Source: UBA1794 sp031552405
GTDB taxonomy: Bacteria > Bacteroidota > Bacteroidia > Bacteroidales > Bacteroidaceae
Reading direction: 5' to 3'
Assembly: GCA_031552405.1 (NCBI GenBank)
Contig: JAVBMN010000026.1
Coordinates: forward strand, 62,001 to 126,000
DNA length: 64,000 bases
Of the stretch, positions 7,865 to 16,961 are shown piece after piece; the first letter of the stretch is position 1, and the number at the start of each line of letters is the position of its first letter. The position numbers and the translations under genes are program-made. A model generated the notes under the pieces. The model did no database searches. It was not told the origin of the DNA and worked only from the letters and a program-made list of their open reading frames with translations.

Positions 7865-8215
7865 TCACTTCCTCACGTAAGAAACATCGTCGTAATAGAG
7901 ATGATTGCCACTTAATACATAAGTATATGTATAAGACTCTCCCGCTCCTTTAATAATAAAAGTCAATTGATTCTTTGTAGCCGACCATACTAAATTATCT
8001 TCCCCTTCCGGCTCTCCTTGATAAGTAACTCTAAACGTCCCTGTCTTATCTGATTTCAACACAAGATAGAGAATTTCATCCTCACTATCATCCGACTCCC
8101 AAGAGCCCACAAGGTTTTTTTCATAGCCATTAATTTCATCATCATCATCTGATGAACACCCTGTGAATAACAATATTGGCAACATTGCCAACATTACAAA
8201 TAGAATTTTCTTCAT
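7865..8215 (-). CDS. Small lipoprotein with lipocalin-like domain
   Basis: A 116-residue protein beginning MKKILFVMLAMLPILLFTGCSS, a clear lipoprotein signal with the lipobox LFTGC; Cys19 would be acylated. An acidic SSDDDDE stretch follows, then LVGSWES and alternating strands (LVLKSDKTGTFRVTY, NQLTFIIKG, YTYVLSGNHLYYDD), resembling the lipocalin-like small lipoproteins common in Bacteroidetes. The frame is open further upstream, but TAAGTTTG at 8255-8248 (minus strand) is a -7 box, so the start at 8215 is right. The acidic stretch after the Cys may act as a surface lipoprotein export signal, as known in other Bacteroidetes. Function unknown. Confidence 0.8.
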   Translation of the reverse strand: MKKILFVMLAMLPILLFTGCSSDDDDEINGYEKNLVGSWESDDSEDEILYLVLKSDKTGTFRVTYQGEPEGEDNLVWSATKNQLTFIIKGAGESYTYTYVLSGNHLYYDDVSYVRK

Positions 8216-8247
8216 AATACGACACTTTGAATTCGTTAATAAGTCTG

Positions 8248-8255
8248 CAAACTTA
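8248..8255 (-). promoter_or_regulatory. -7 promoter box of the small lipoprotein gene
   Basis: Minus-strand TAAGTTTG fits TAnnTTTG and lies about 33 bp upstream of the ATG at 8215. It rules out the longer open frame beginning at 8260. Confidence 0.6.
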
Positions 8256-8332
8256 TACAATTATTTACAAGAAACCAAGGGTTTACTAGATTTTACAATG
8301 ATTTCCTCTCTATTTTTCTAAAAATTCCTATT

Positions 8333-8400
8333 ACCCTTCACATCCTCCTTTCACCCACAAACCCTTTATGGAAAGGCTTTCAGAAGGTGCGAGGGCGTGA
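8333..8400. repeat. Degenerate partial copy of the dispersed 270-bp repeat
   Basis: The segment ACCCTTCAC..., TTTCACCCACAAACCCTTTA, GGAAAGGCTTTCAGAAG matches the first part of the repeat at 18975-19060 in order and orientation, with mismatches and indels. The TGCCCACC and CAGGCCTG units are absent here. The remainder of 8216-8496 shows no gene. Confidence 0.65.
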
Positions 8401-8496
8401 GTTACAAAACTGCAACCTCTGGAAGAAGAATAAATTTCAGTCCCTTTCTGCGTATATGCAGTCTCTGAAATTCGTGCGCACGAGCTGTTTTTTAGT

Positions 8497-9819
8497 TCAT
8501 TTCTTCTTCAGCTCCAACAAGGCTCTTTCCAATACAATATCTTTCTGCTCCATGAAGCTTTTCTTTGTTTCTTTTACTTCTATGTCAGGAATCACACCAA
8601 TGCCCACATACGCAACTCCATCAGGTGATATATCGTTCTTCGAACAGATTTTTGCCCCAGCCACTCCTTCAATCAGCGATATCGCCACAGCATTTCCAGT
8701 GCTTCCTCCACTTGTCTCACCTATTATATTTCCACGCTTCATCCCCCTGAACTTCACACAGAAGTCTTCGGAAGAGGAAAATGTGCCGGCATTGATAAGG
8801 ACTGCCACAGGCTTATTATAGATTTCCTTATTTACCGGATTTAAATACCCTGATGGGGACTGGTACCATTCTGCAGGATAATTCCACGAAGCATGGGCAG
8901 GGATATACATCCTGCTGCTCCATGAACTGGTTTTAATAGGAGTAGAACTCAAGTGCCGCAAGATATAATCCGCATAGCCAGAATTACCTCCGCCATTGTC
9001 TCGCAAATCAATAATCAAACAGTCTGATTTCTGAATCTCTGTGTATATGCTATCAAAAAGGCTGTTAAAAGAGCTATTCATAAAATTGCGAACTTTTAGA
9101 AGACCTACATTATTTTTCAAAATAGTATATTTAAATGTGGAAAAGTCATTCTCTTCTTGCCCCTCCCGTAGTTGTATATCCCAGTCATCATTGCGGTTAA
9201 AAGATACTGCAATCTTTGTCTTCCCATCATAAAATTCCACATCCACCGGAACGGTTCTTCTGCCTTTAGTTAGTTCATATCCATTGAATATTCTGTAGTT
9301 CAACCACTGAGGAGTAGAAGACGGTACATATTGCCCTAAGACCTCTTCTCCATACTTCATCACATCAACCCCATATATACTCACTACTTCAACACCTTGT
9401 TTTACTCCTCTCTTCAGCAAATCAGAGCTCCACACCTTATCTACAAACACTTTTCCATCCACTAATTTCGTGGTAAACGGTGCAGGAGTAGTCCGGTCTT
9501 CCCAAGCAATATTTACATTATTGCTAATTATGTAGGTATGGCCATCCTTAACTGTAGCAACTATCCTTTCCAGCTCTTTGATATAAGAATATGTGTCTTT
9601 AGTCTCGAGCACTTTTGGAATTGACGCCACATACAAACTGTCCCAACTAAATGTAAGCTTATCATAAAAGACAAAGTTGTTCTTAACTCCCTCCCACAAT
9701 CTGGACAGGCCTACTATTTTCTCCGTGTCGGTTAATTCGCGGTTATTACTATTTTGTCCCTGTACAAACAAAGGTAAGGAACATACGCCAAGCAATGTAA
9801 GCAATACTGTTTTCTTCAT
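8497..9819 (-). CDS. Exported S41 family (tail-specific) peptidase
   Basis: A 440-residue S41 protease. An N-terminal signal peptide (residues 1-22, ending VQGQ) directs it across the inner membrane. An N-terminal helical part (DTEKIVGLSRLWEGVKNNF) and a PDZ-like region (about 110-165) precede the catalytic core: LIIDLRDNGGGNSG at about 269-281 and NAGTFSSSEDF at 343-353, where Ser348 is the probable nucleophile, followed by GETSGGSTGNA. This layout is like the Bacteroidales S41 proteins of the C-terminal-processing class rather than a full CtpA. It is probably periplasmic. It is a single gene; an imperfect dyad at 9844-9883 lies just upstream of its start. Confidence 0.88.
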   Translation of the reverse strand: MKKTVLLTLLGVCSLPLFVQGQNSNNRELTDTEKIVGLSRLWEGVKNNFVFYDKLTFSWDSLYVASIPKVLETKDTYSYIKELERIVATVKDGHTYIISNNVNIAWEDRTTPAPFTTKLVDGKVFVDKVWSSDLLKRGVKQGVEVVSIYGVDVMKYGEEVLGQYVPSSTPQWLNYRIFNGYELTKGRRTVPVDVEFYDGKTKIAVSFNRNDDWDIQLREGQEENDFSTFKYTILKNNVGLLKVRNFMNSSFNSLFDSIYTEIQKSDCLIIDLRDNGGGNSGYADYILRHLSSTPIKTSSWSSRMYIPAHASWNYPAEWYQSPSGYLNPVNKEIYNKPVAVLINAGTFSSSEDFCVKFRGMKRGNIIGETSGGSTGNAVAISLIEGVAGAKICSKNDISPDGVAYVGIGVIPDIEVKETKKSFMEQKDIVLERALLELKKK

Positions 9820-9843
9820 TCTGCTATTATTTAAAAGGTAAAA

Positions 9844-9883
9844 GAATATATCTCAGCAAATATGCTGGAGTATGAATATATTC
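9844..9883. promoter_or_regulatory. Imperfect dyad upstream of the S41 gene
   Basis: GAATATAT (9844-9851) and ATATATTC (9876-9883) flank an inner CAGCA/TGCTG pair (9854-9867), with unpaired bases on one side. It lies 25-64 bp upstream of the start at 9819, so it could be an operator or a leader hairpin. Confidence 0.4.
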
Positions 9884-9936
9884 AAATTTCGTGCCAAAAC
9901 CACAACTATCTAGTTACAAGGATCATACACAAAAAA

Positions 9937-9962
9937 CAGGGTGTCCGCTAACGAACACCCTG
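9937..9962 (-). terminator. Terminator of the Xaa-Pro aminopeptidase gene
   Basis: CAGGGTGT (9937-9944) pairs with ACACCCTG (9955-9962). On the minus strand the stem is followed by a run of T, as expected for an intrinsic terminator downstream of the stop at 9991. Confidence 0.75.
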
Positions 9963-9990
9963 TACATATCTGAACACTTTTCGTGAGACA

Positions 9991-11784
9991 TTACTTAGCA
10001 AGTGGTTTGCAACGTTCCTGCAACCACTCCCGTTCCGCAGTTTCCAGAAGCGGAAAAAGGCGGACATATACCTGTGCATGGTATTCATTCAGCCAACACA
10101 CTTCTTGCAAAGTGAGCATGGAAGGAATAATCGCTTCCGTATCAATGGGGCATAAGGTGAGCGTCTCAAAGCTGTAGAAATCGCCAAACTGTGTGGTTTG
10201 CGAAGGGCTCACAAGCAGTATGTTCTCAATTCGCGCTCCGTGGCTACCCGGTTTATACACAGCAGGTTCATTGGTGATTACAGAATCCAGCATCAAAGGA
10301 TGAGGCATACTGTTCATCCGGAACTGATAGAGGTCGGTAGCCTCATGTACACAAAGGTAACAGCCTACTCCGTGTCCGGTTCCGTGCAGGAACTGCAGTC
10401 CCTGCGCCCAAAGCGGGGCGCGGGCCAGTACGTCCAGCTGAGTTCCGTTGGTTCCTTTCGGGAAGTGCACGGAGGAAAGTCCGATGTTTCCTTTCAGCAC
10501 GCAGGTATAGTCTATCTTTTCTTCCTCCGTCAAGGGACCCAGTACGAGGGTGCGGGTAATGTCTGTAGTTCCGTCCAGATACTGACCACCACTGTCAAGC
10601 AAGATATAGCCGTGTGGTTCCAGCGCTGCGTCACTCTCCGGTGTAGCGCTGTAATGCGGACTGGCCGCATGGGCTCCGTAGCCGGCAATTGTATTAAAGC
10701 TTTCGCCCCGGAACAAATCCTGCCCTGCACGAAACTCACGAAGTCGGCGGCTCAGGCTGAGTTCTGTTACCGTTTCACCCTGGCGGAGGGCATTCAGCAA
10801 CCAATACTGGAAGTTAACCAATGCGGCACCGTCACGTTCCATACAGCGGCGCAGACCTTCGATCTCTGTCTTCGTACGAATGCACTTCATCCAGATGAGA
10901 GGAGAAACGGCAGAAAGAACGGTACAGGTATCCGCATTCACAGCCTGCCGGGAAGCAATACTTGTTTTGGTGGGAGGCAGAAGAATGCAGCAATCCTTCA
11001 AAGCGGAAAGGGCGCCATGCAGACTGGTATAGGGCTGTACCTCCACTCCCTCACCTTTCAGGTAGACAACCACAGGCTCCGGACACTTAGCCGGATCTAC
11101 AAACAAAGTAGCGTTCTCTCTTTCCACCAACAGGTAGCTGATGAGTACCGGATTGTATTCCACATCGTTACCACGAATATTCAACACCCAGGCTATTTCC
11201 TCAAGCGGAGTCACAAGCAAGGTATCTGCACCCTGCTTATTGAGTTCCTCACGAAGTTGGGTAAGCTTATCCGCCGCGCTCCGTCCGGCGTATTTCACCT
11301 CATACTGCACAGCCCGACTCATAGGTAAGGTGGGGCGGTCCGTCCAAATGGCAGGCATTGGATCATACCCTGTGGCAAGGGTCATGCCTTTAACGGCCAG
11401 TGCAGCCTGAAGTATCTCAGCCTGTGCGCAGGTACATACATTCCCGTCCACACCTACCCGGCTGCCGGGTGCAAGTGTTTGCAGCAGCCAGGTGGGAATA
11501 TCCTGAGTCAGCTCCTGCTGGAACGACTTATAAAACCGAATTCCAGAACCCTGCAACTGCGCCTCGGCCTGGATGAAATACCGGGAGTCCGTCCACAATC
11601 CGGCCTCTTCCAAGGTGACAACTACCGTACCGGCTGAACCGGTAAAACCTGAAATCCATTCGCGGGACTTCCATGCCGCAGCAATATACTCCCCCTGATG
11701 GGGATCAGCGCTGGGAATAATAAAAGCTGAGAGTTGGTGGAGTTTCATCCACTCTCTCAGCTTTAAAATACGTTCTTTAACCAT
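9991..11784 (-). CDS. pepP: Xaa-Pro aminopeptidase (M24B)
   Basis: A 597-residue metallopeptidase that removes N-terminal residues preceding proline. Two creatinase-type N-terminal domains (about 1-300) precede the pita-bread catalytic domain. Metal ligands are recognisable: LDSGGQYLDGTTDITRT (two Asp), FLHGTGHGVGCYLCVHE (His), ITNEPAVY and GARIENILLV (two Glu). The three-domain layout matches eukaryotic-type aminopeptidase P rather than the shorter E. coli PepP, so the symbol is by function. There is no signal peptide, so it is cytoplasmic. A terminator lies downstream at 9937-9962. Confidence 0.93.
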   Translation of the reverse strand: MVKERILKLREWMKLHQLSAFIIPSADPHQGEYIAAAWKSREWISGFTGSAGTVVVTLEEAGLWTDSRYFIQAEAQLQGSGIRFYKSFQQELTQDIPTWLLQTLAPGSRVGVDGNVCTCAQAEILQAALAVKGMTLATGYDPMPAIWTDRPTLPMSRAVQYEVKYAGRSAADKLTQLREELNKQGADTLLVTPLEEIAWVLNIRGNDVEYNPVLISYLLVERENATLFVDPAKCPEPVVVYLKGEGVEVQPYTSLHGALSALKDCCILLPPTKTSIASRQAVNADTCTVLSAVSPLIWMKCIRTKTEIEGLRRCMERDGAALVNFQYWLLNALRQGETVTELSLSRRLREFRAGQDLFRGESFNTIAGYGAHAASPHYSATPESDAALEPHGYILLDSGGQYLDGTTDITRTLVLGPLTEEEKIDYTCVLKGNIGLSSVHFPKGTNGTQLDVLARAPLWAQGLQFLHGTGHGVGCYLCVHEATDLYQFRMNSMPHPLMLDSVITNEPAVYKPGSHGARIENILLVSPSQTTQFGDFYSFETLTLCPIDTEAIIPSMLTLQEVCWLNEYHAQVYVRLFPLLETAEREWLQERCKPLAK

Positions 11785-11821
11785 AGCATCTGTTTTATGG
11801 CTATTATTTGTTTGTCATGCA

Positions 11822-11844
11822 GGGAGATGTATCTGACATCTCCC
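11822..11844 (-). terminator. Terminator of asd
   Basis: Perfect nine-base stem GGGAGATGT (11822-11830)/ACATCTCCC (11836-11844), 12 bp downstream of the asd stop (minus strand). Confidence 0.65.
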
Positions 11845-11855
11845 CACAAGACTCG

Positions 11856-12866
11856 TTACTTCACGTTACCTACCTTAATCAGGTATTCGGCAATCTGCAC
11901 AGCATTCAGAGCAGCACCTTTCTTAATTTGATCGCCTACTACCCAGAAGCTCAAGCCATTGTCATCAGACAAGTCCTTGCGTACACGGCCTACATACACA
12001 TCGTCTTTTCCAGCCAGGAAGAGGGGCATAGGGTACTCTTTCTTCTCGGGAGCATCCATGAGAACCAATCCTTCGCCTTCGGCAAATGCCTTGCGAGCTT
12101 CTTCCACACTGATAGGAGCCTCCGTCTCCACCCAGATGCTTTCAGAGTGCGAACGTAACGCCGGTACACGCACACAGGTAGCGCTTACCTTCACGTCAGA
12201 GTGCATGATCTTACGGGTTTCGTAGAACATTTTCATCTCTTCCTTGGTGTAGCCATTCTCGGTAAACACATCGATGTGGGGAATCACGTTGTAAGCCAGC
12301 TGATAGGCAAACTTCTCCACAATCACCGCTTCATTATTCACAATCTGACGGTACTGTTCATGTAATTCGTCCATCGCTGCAGCACCTGCACCACTGGCAG
12401 CCTGGTAGGTGGACACACGCACACGCTTGATGTGGCTCAGCTGTTCAATTACCTTCAGCGCCACCACCATTTGAATAGTAGTACAGTTGGGATTAGCAAT
12501 AATACCACGGGGACGAGTCAGTGCATCTTCCGCATTTACCTCGGGTACTACCAAAGGAATATCTTCATCCATACGGAATGCACTGGAGTTATCTATCATC
12601 ACGGTACCGAACTTTGTAATATCAGCCGCAAATTCTTTGGAGATACTTGCTCCCGCTGATGTAAAGGCGATGTCCACACCTTTAAAGTCGTCACCATGTT
12701 GCAAAAGTTTGACTTCGATTTCCTTACCGCGGAAGGTGCATTTACTTCCGGCGCTACGTTTAGAACCGAACAACACTAATTCATCGATTGGGAAACTTCT
12801 TTCATCCAGCACTCTCAGGAACTCTTGTCCCACCGCGCCGCTGGCGCCAACAATTGCTACTTTCAT
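11856..12866 (-). CDS. asd: Aspartate-semialdehyde dehydrogenase
   Basis: This enzyme reduces aspartyl phosphate to aspartate semialdehyde with NADPH, the branch point to lysine/diaminopimelate, threonine and methionine. The 336-residue protein begins MKVAIVGASGAVGQEFLRVL (Rossmann NADP site); the catalytic cysteine is Cys128 in ANPNCTTIQM, and the C-terminal GLSFWVVGDQIKKGAALNAVQIAE is typical. The open frame runs on to 12938, but a minus-strand TATTTTTG box at 12943-12936 places transcription start near 12929, and homology begins at 12866, which fixes the start. A face-to-face promoter for the next gene overlaps it. Confidence 0.96.
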   Translation of the reverse strand: MKVAIVGASGAVGQEFLRVLDERSFPIDELVLFGSKRSAGSKCTFRGKEIEVKLLQHGDDFKGVDIAFTSAGASISKEFAADITKFGTVMIDNSSAFRMDEDIPLVVPEVNAEDALTRPRGIIANPNCTTIQMVVALKVIEQLSHIKRVRVSTYQAASGAGAAAMDELHEQYRQIVNNEAVIVEKFAYQLAYNVIPHIDVFTENGYTKEEMKMFYETRKIMHSDVKVSATCVRVPALRSHSESIWVETEAPISVEEARKAFAEGEGLVLMDAPEKKEYPMPLFLAGKDDVYVGRVRKDLSDDNGLSFWVVGDQIKKGAALNAVQIAEYLIKVGNVK

Positions 12867-12923
12867 TTTTTCTTTCTGAATAAATTGTTTATTACAAAAC
12901 AAAGCTGTACATTTACAGCTCCT

Positions 12924-12943
12924 TAAATTTGGCTGCAAAAATA
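12924..12943. promoter_or_regulatory. Overlapping divergent promoters of asd and the 12958 gene
   Basis: Plus-strand TAAATTTG (12924-12931) and minus-strand TATTTTTG (12943-12936) are two TAnnTTTG boxes only 4 bp apart and facing each other. Each predicted start site falls in or next to the other's box, so the two polymerases should compete. Confidence 0.5.
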
Positions 12944-12957
12944 CTATAAAAAGAATT

Positions 12958-14028
12958 ATGAACCTTAGATTCTTTGCACTATTTCAGTTAATAATGCCCA
13001 TTTTCACCGCTTTACCTCTCCTTGCACAGGTAAAAGAGGACTTCTCTGATGGCGAGTTACTCCACAACCCCACATGGACGGGGGATGTGGACAAGTTTAC
13101 AGTACATCAGTACACACCTGACTACCAGTTACTCTACCTAAATGATACCCAGAAAGGAAATGCCGCATTAACCACTCCTTCCACATTGGCACGAAGCACA
13201 GAATGGCAGTTTCACTTTCAAGTCAATGGAAAAGCATTAAACACCGGATCATACGCTCGATTTTACCTGACATCCCACTCACCCGATTTGCGAGGCGAAG
13301 TGAAAGGGTATTTCGTGGACCTCGGTTCACAGAATGGATTAGTAAACTTGGTTCGCCAGGACGGGAACCTAAAAGACACCACCATCCTAATCAGCAGCCA
13401 GGCAGAAATGAAGTTAAGCCGGGTTTCTTCCCTGCGCATACGAATAACCCGTTCCGACAACGGGAGATGGGACTTTTTTACCGATTTCGACAATGGGTAT
13501 GTGCACTGGGGTACAGCACACGATAACACATACATCACCTCCGCATACTTAGGTTTCTGCTGTACATATACTCTCACAAACTGTCAAAACTTCGCCTTCG
13601 GATATATTTCTGCCGGGCACCTGGAAGAAGATCATATACCCGAACCGGAAGAACCAGAGCCAAAACCGGAAGGATCATCGCAAAATGACTCCATCACAAT
13701 AAATGGAAGCTTCTTTCTTGAGAGCCCCTCCTTCACCCCAAACGGAGATGGCATCAATGACGAAGCGGCCCTATCCTATCAGCTACCCGGAAAAGGATAT
13801 AAAGTGCAGCTCTGTGTATATGACGCATCCGGCCGAAAAGTCCGCGAAATGCCTGAGAGTACTTTAGAGAGCGAGAGTTCAGACCGTTCCTCCACCCCGA
13901 TCAAGTGGGATGGAAAAGATGACAACGACGCCTTGTCGCCCCTTGGAATCTACATCCTCCTGGTAGAAGGCACACATCCCACGCTACCTACCATCCGGAA
14001 CAAAATGGCTGTGGCACTCACACGGTAA
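12958..14028 (+). CDS. Exported protein with type B T9SS C-terminal domain
   Basis: A 356-residue protein with a signal peptide (about 1-23, ending LLAQ). Residues 25-210 look like a beta-sandwich of lectin/LamG kind (KEDFSDGELLHNPTWTGD, then alternating strands). A proline/glutamate linker (EPEEPEPKPEG, about 225-238) leads to the C-terminal domain with FTPNGDGINDEA and IKWDGKDDND...LGIYILLVEG, the hallmark of the gliding-motility-associated type B sorting domain. It is therefore a predicted client of the type IX system encoded at 53483-59635. There are no catalytic motifs; a binding role at the cell surface is inferred. Confidence 0.82.
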   Translation: MNLRFFALFQLIMPIFTALPLLAQVKEDFSDGELLHNPTWTGDVDKFTVHQYTPDYQLLYLNDTQKGNAALTTPSTLARSTEWQFHFQVNGKALNTGSYARFYLTSHSPDLRGEVKGYFVDLGSQNGLVNLVRQDGNLKDTTILISSQAEMKLSRVSSLRIRITRSDNGRWDFFTDFDNGYVHWGTAHDNTYITSAYLGFCCTYTLTNCQNFAFGYISAGHLEEDHIPEPEEPEPKPEGSSQNDSITINGSFFLESPSFTPNGDGINDEAALSYQLPGKGYKVQLCVYDASGRKVREMPESTLESESSDRSSTPIKWDGKDDNDALSPLGIYILLVEGTHPTLPTIRNKMAVALTR

Positions 14029-14072
14029 GAGCCTTTTTTCGTCCATTCCTTTCAAAAGTAGGATTTCGTTTG

Positions 14073-14080
14073 TATCTTTG
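14073..14080 (+). promoter_or_regulatory. -7 promoter box of the antiporter operon
   Basis: TATCTTTG fits TAnnTTTG, 27 bp before the ATG at 14107. Confidence 0.55.
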
Positions 14081-14106
14081 TGGCTTAGAAACACCAAGTA
14101 TTTTCG

Positions 14107-16242
14107 ATGATTTTATCCGATCTCGCTATACAGCTCCCAATCAAAGAGCCCACCTGGGTATTCCTGGTGGTATTAATTATTATCCTGTTTGCCCCCATGA
14201 TACTGGGGCGTCTGCGAATCCCGCACATCATCGGGATGATCCTGGCAGGGGTACTAATAGGAGAACACGGGTTCAACATACTGGAACGCGACAGCAGCAT
14301 ACAGCTTTTCGGACGAGTAGGACTATACTACATCATGTTTCTTGCCGGGCTGGAGATGGATATGGAGGACTTCAAGAAGAATCGCACCAAAACCATTGTA
14401 TTCGGTCTTTTCACATTTTCCATACCTATGATATTGGGCATCTGGAGTAGCATGTCTATTCTGGGATATACGTGCATCACTTCTATTTTGCTGGCCAGCA
14501 TGTACGCATCGCACACCCTGATTGCATACCCCATCGTGAGCCGATACGGGCTATCCCGCCTTCGTAGTGTAAGCATCACCATTGGCGGTACCGCAATTAC
14601 TGTGGCACTCGCCCTGCTGATACTGGCGGTGGTAAGTGGGTTATTCAAAGAAGAAAGCAACAACCTATTCTGGCTTTTCCTGGTTTTTAAGGTACTTGCC
14701 ATCGGGATAGCTATCGTCTTCCTCTTTCCCCGCATTTCACGCTGGTTCTTCCGCAGGTACGACGATAATGTAATGCAATTCATCTTTGTACTGGCCATGG
14801 TGTTTTTGGGCGCCGGGCTCATGGAGATCGTGGGCATGGAAGGAATCCTTGGTGCTTTCCTGGCTGGGCTGGTATTGAACCGTTTTGTGCCCAACGTATC
14901 CCCTCTGATGAACCGACTGGAGTTTGTAGGAAACGCCCTCTTCATTCCCTACTTCCTGATAGGGGTAGGAATGATTATCGACGTAAAGACCCTTTTCAAA
15001 AGCGGCGAGGCATTGAAAGTAGCCCTTGTTATGACCATTGTAGCCACCGCCAGCAAATGGATTGCAGCCTGGATCACCCAAAAGATATACGGCATGCAGC
15101 CCCAAGAGCGAAAAATGATATTCGGCCTCAGCAATGCACAGGCCGCTGCTACCCTGGCTGCCGTGCTCATCGGGCATGAAATAATTTTAGAAAATGGAGA
15201 GAGGCTACTCAATGACAATGTACTGAACGGCACTATTGTAATGATACTGTTTACCTGTATTATCAGTTCTTTCGTAACAGAACATGCCGCCCGCTATTTT
15301 GCCACCAATGACATCCGGCAAAAAGAGGACGAAGAGGAAAAGGAAAGAGAACAGATCCTGATCCCCATAGCCAACCCACATACCATAGAGAATCTGGTTA
15401 ACCTAGCTTTGGTTATCAAGGATGAGAAACAGAAGAACGACCTGATTGCACTCAGCGTGATTAACGCCCAGAGCGGATCCGACCTTAAAGAACAACAAGG
15501 CAAAAAGAATCTGGAAACCACCGCAAAGATCGCCTCTGCAGTGGATGTAAAGGTAAACATGATAAGCCGATACGACCAAAACATAGCCTCCGGCATTATC
15601 CACACATTGAAAGAATACAATGTAACAGACGTAGTGATAGGCCTGCATCGCAAAGCGAGCCTGATGGACACCTTCTTTGGACATCTGGCGGAAGAGCTGC
15701 TCAAAGGCACCTACCGCGAAGTAATGATGGCCAGAATCCTGATGCCGGTAAATACACTGCGGCGATTCGTGGTAACTGTCCCCCCTAAGGCCGAGTACGA
15801 GACAGGGTTCTGCAAATGGGTGGAACAACTCTGCCGGATGAGTCGCACCCTAGCGTGCCGCATCCATTTCTTCTCCACCGAGCAGACACTTGCCTCTCTC
15901 CAACAACTCATCGAAAACAGACACAAAGGGATAGCCACCGAGTTCTCCATACTGGACGACAGTAACGACCTGCCCATGCTGGAAAAGCTTGTGAATCACG
16001 ACCACCTCCTGGTGGTGGTAAGCGCACGCCGGGGCACCATCTCTTATGACCCCGGTATTGAAAGCGTGCCGGCCCTGTTAAGCAAACACTTCTCCAACAC
16101 CAGCCTGATAATGCTATACCCGGAACAACAGGGCGAGGTTGAAGAAACCATGTCATTCTCAGACCCGCGCAAGTTAAACAGCGAATCAAAGATCTACGAT
16201 ACCGTGGGCGGATGGTTCTATAAATGGTTTAAGAAGAACTGA
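14107..16242 (+). CDS. Kef-type cation/proton antiporter (CPA2) with C-terminal stress-protein-like region
   Basis: A 711-residue membrane protein. Residues about 15-395 hold a dozen hydrophobic segments of the monovalent cation:proton antiporter-2 type (for example LGRLRIPHIIGMILAGVLIGEHG, LAGLEMDMEDFKKN, GMEGILGAFLAGLVLNR). Residues from about 415 on, starting ILIPIANPHTIENLVNLAL, resemble paired universal-stress-protein domains rather than the TrkA-N domain of KefB/KefC. It probably exchanges Na+ or K+ for H+ under regulation by the cytoplasmic tail; the ion is not known. The stop overlaps the start of tcdA (TGATG), so the genes are coupled. Confidence 0.9.
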   Translation: MILSDLAIQLPIKEPTWVFLVVLIIILFAPMILGRLRIPHIIGMILAGVLIGEHGFNILERDSSIQLFGRVGLYYIMFLAGLEMDMEDFKKNRTKTIVFGLFTFSIPMILGIWSSMSILGYTCITSILLASMYASHTLIAYPIVSRYGLSRLRSVSITIGGTAITVALALLILAVVSGLFKEESNNLFWLFLVFKVLAIGIAIVFLFPRISRWFFRRYDDNVMQFIFVLAMVFLGAGLMEIVGMEGILGAFLAGLVLNRFVPNVSPLMNRLEFVGNALFIPYFLIGVGMIIDVKTLFKSGEALKVALVMTIVATASKWIAAWITQKIYGMQPQERKMIFGLSNAQAAATLAAVLIGHEIILENGERLLNDNVLNGTIVMILFTCIISSFVTEHAARYFATNDIRQKEDEEEKEREQILIPIANPHTIENLVNLALVIKDEKQKNDLIALSVINAQSGSDLKEQQGKKNLETTAKIASAVDVKVNMISRYDQNIASGIIHTLKEYNVTDVVIGLHRKASLMDTFFGHLAEELLKGTYREVMMARILMPVNTLRRFVVTVPPKAEYETGFCKWVEQLCRMSRTLACRIHFFSTEQTLASLQQLIENRHKGIATEFSILDDSNDLPMLEKLVNHDHLLVVVSARRGTISYDPGIESVPALLSKHFSNTSLIMLYPEQQGEVEETMSFSDPRKLNSESKIYDTVGGWFYKWFKKN

Positions 16243-16961
16243 TGGAATACGAGTGGCAAGAACGAACTGCACTCTTGTATGGCGAAGAAAAGACAGAACG
16301 CCTGCACCAGGCCCATGTATTAGTAGTGGGCGTAGGGGGAGTAGGCGCTTATGCCGCCGAGATGCTATGCCGGGCAGGGATAGGAGAAATGACCCTGATT
16401 GACGCAGATAGCGTACAGGCCAGCAACATCAACCGGCAACTTCCGGCACTGCACTCCACCATCGGGAAGGCCAAATGCCAGATAATGGCCGAACGCCTGC
16501 AAGACATCAACCCCACCCTTTCGTTACACATACGAACCGAATTCCTAACCCCGGAAAGCATACCAGGGGTACTGAATGAATATTCTTACGATTTTGTGGT
16601 AGACGCCATCGACACCATTGCGCCTAAGTGCGAACTCATCCGTGAATGCATCCGAAGAAAAATCAAGATCATCAGCAGCATGGGAGCCGGAGCCAAGCAG
16701 GACGTAACAAAAGTGCAATACGCCTCCATCTGGGACACCTACCACTGTGGGCTCAGCAAAGCAGTGCGCAAACGCCTGCAAAAGATGGGCATACGTTATC
16801 AGCTGCCTGTAGTATTCAGTTCCGAACAAGCCAACCCGAAAGCAGTGATACTGGTGGAAGAGCGCAACAAGAAATCTACCTGCGGCACAGTAAGCCACCT
16901 TCCGGCCATCTTCGGGTGCTACCTATCCTCATACGTCATACAAAAACTCATACAACAATGA
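16242..16961 (+). CDS. tcdA: tRNA threonylcarbamoyladenosine dehydratase (ThiF/MoeB family)
   Basis: A 239-residue E1-like enzyme, best matched to TcdA, which uses ATP to cyclise the t6A37 modification of tRNA to ct6A. It has the adenylation glycine loop VVGVGGVGAYAAEMLCRAGIG (about 27-47), ASNINRQLPALHSTIGKAK, the aspartate-rich VDAIDTIAPKCELI and the C-terminal CGTVSHLPAIFG. It lacks the Cys-X-X-Cys zinc pairs of MoeB/ThiF, in line with TcdA. It overlaps the antiporter by one base and the ABC gene by four, so the three form one operon without an obvious functional link. Confidence 0.9.
   Translation: MEYEWQERTALLYGEEKTERLHQAHVLVVGVGGVGAYAAEMLCRAGIGEMTLIDADSVQASNINRQLPALHSTIGKAKCQIMAERLQDINPTLSLHIRTEFLTPESIPGVLNEYSYDFVVDAIDTIAPKCELIRECIRRKIKIISSMGAGAKQDVTKVQYASIWDTYHCGLSKAVRKRLQKMGIRYQLPVVFSSEQANPKAVILVEERNKKSTCGTVSHLPAIFGCYLSSYVIQKLIQQ

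Noticed and set aside
10198..11328. 376-codon open frame opposite the Xaa-Pro aminopeptidase gene
   Set aside because: It is antisense to a well-supported enzyme with complete metal ligands, with cysteine- and serine-rich composition and no signal of its own.
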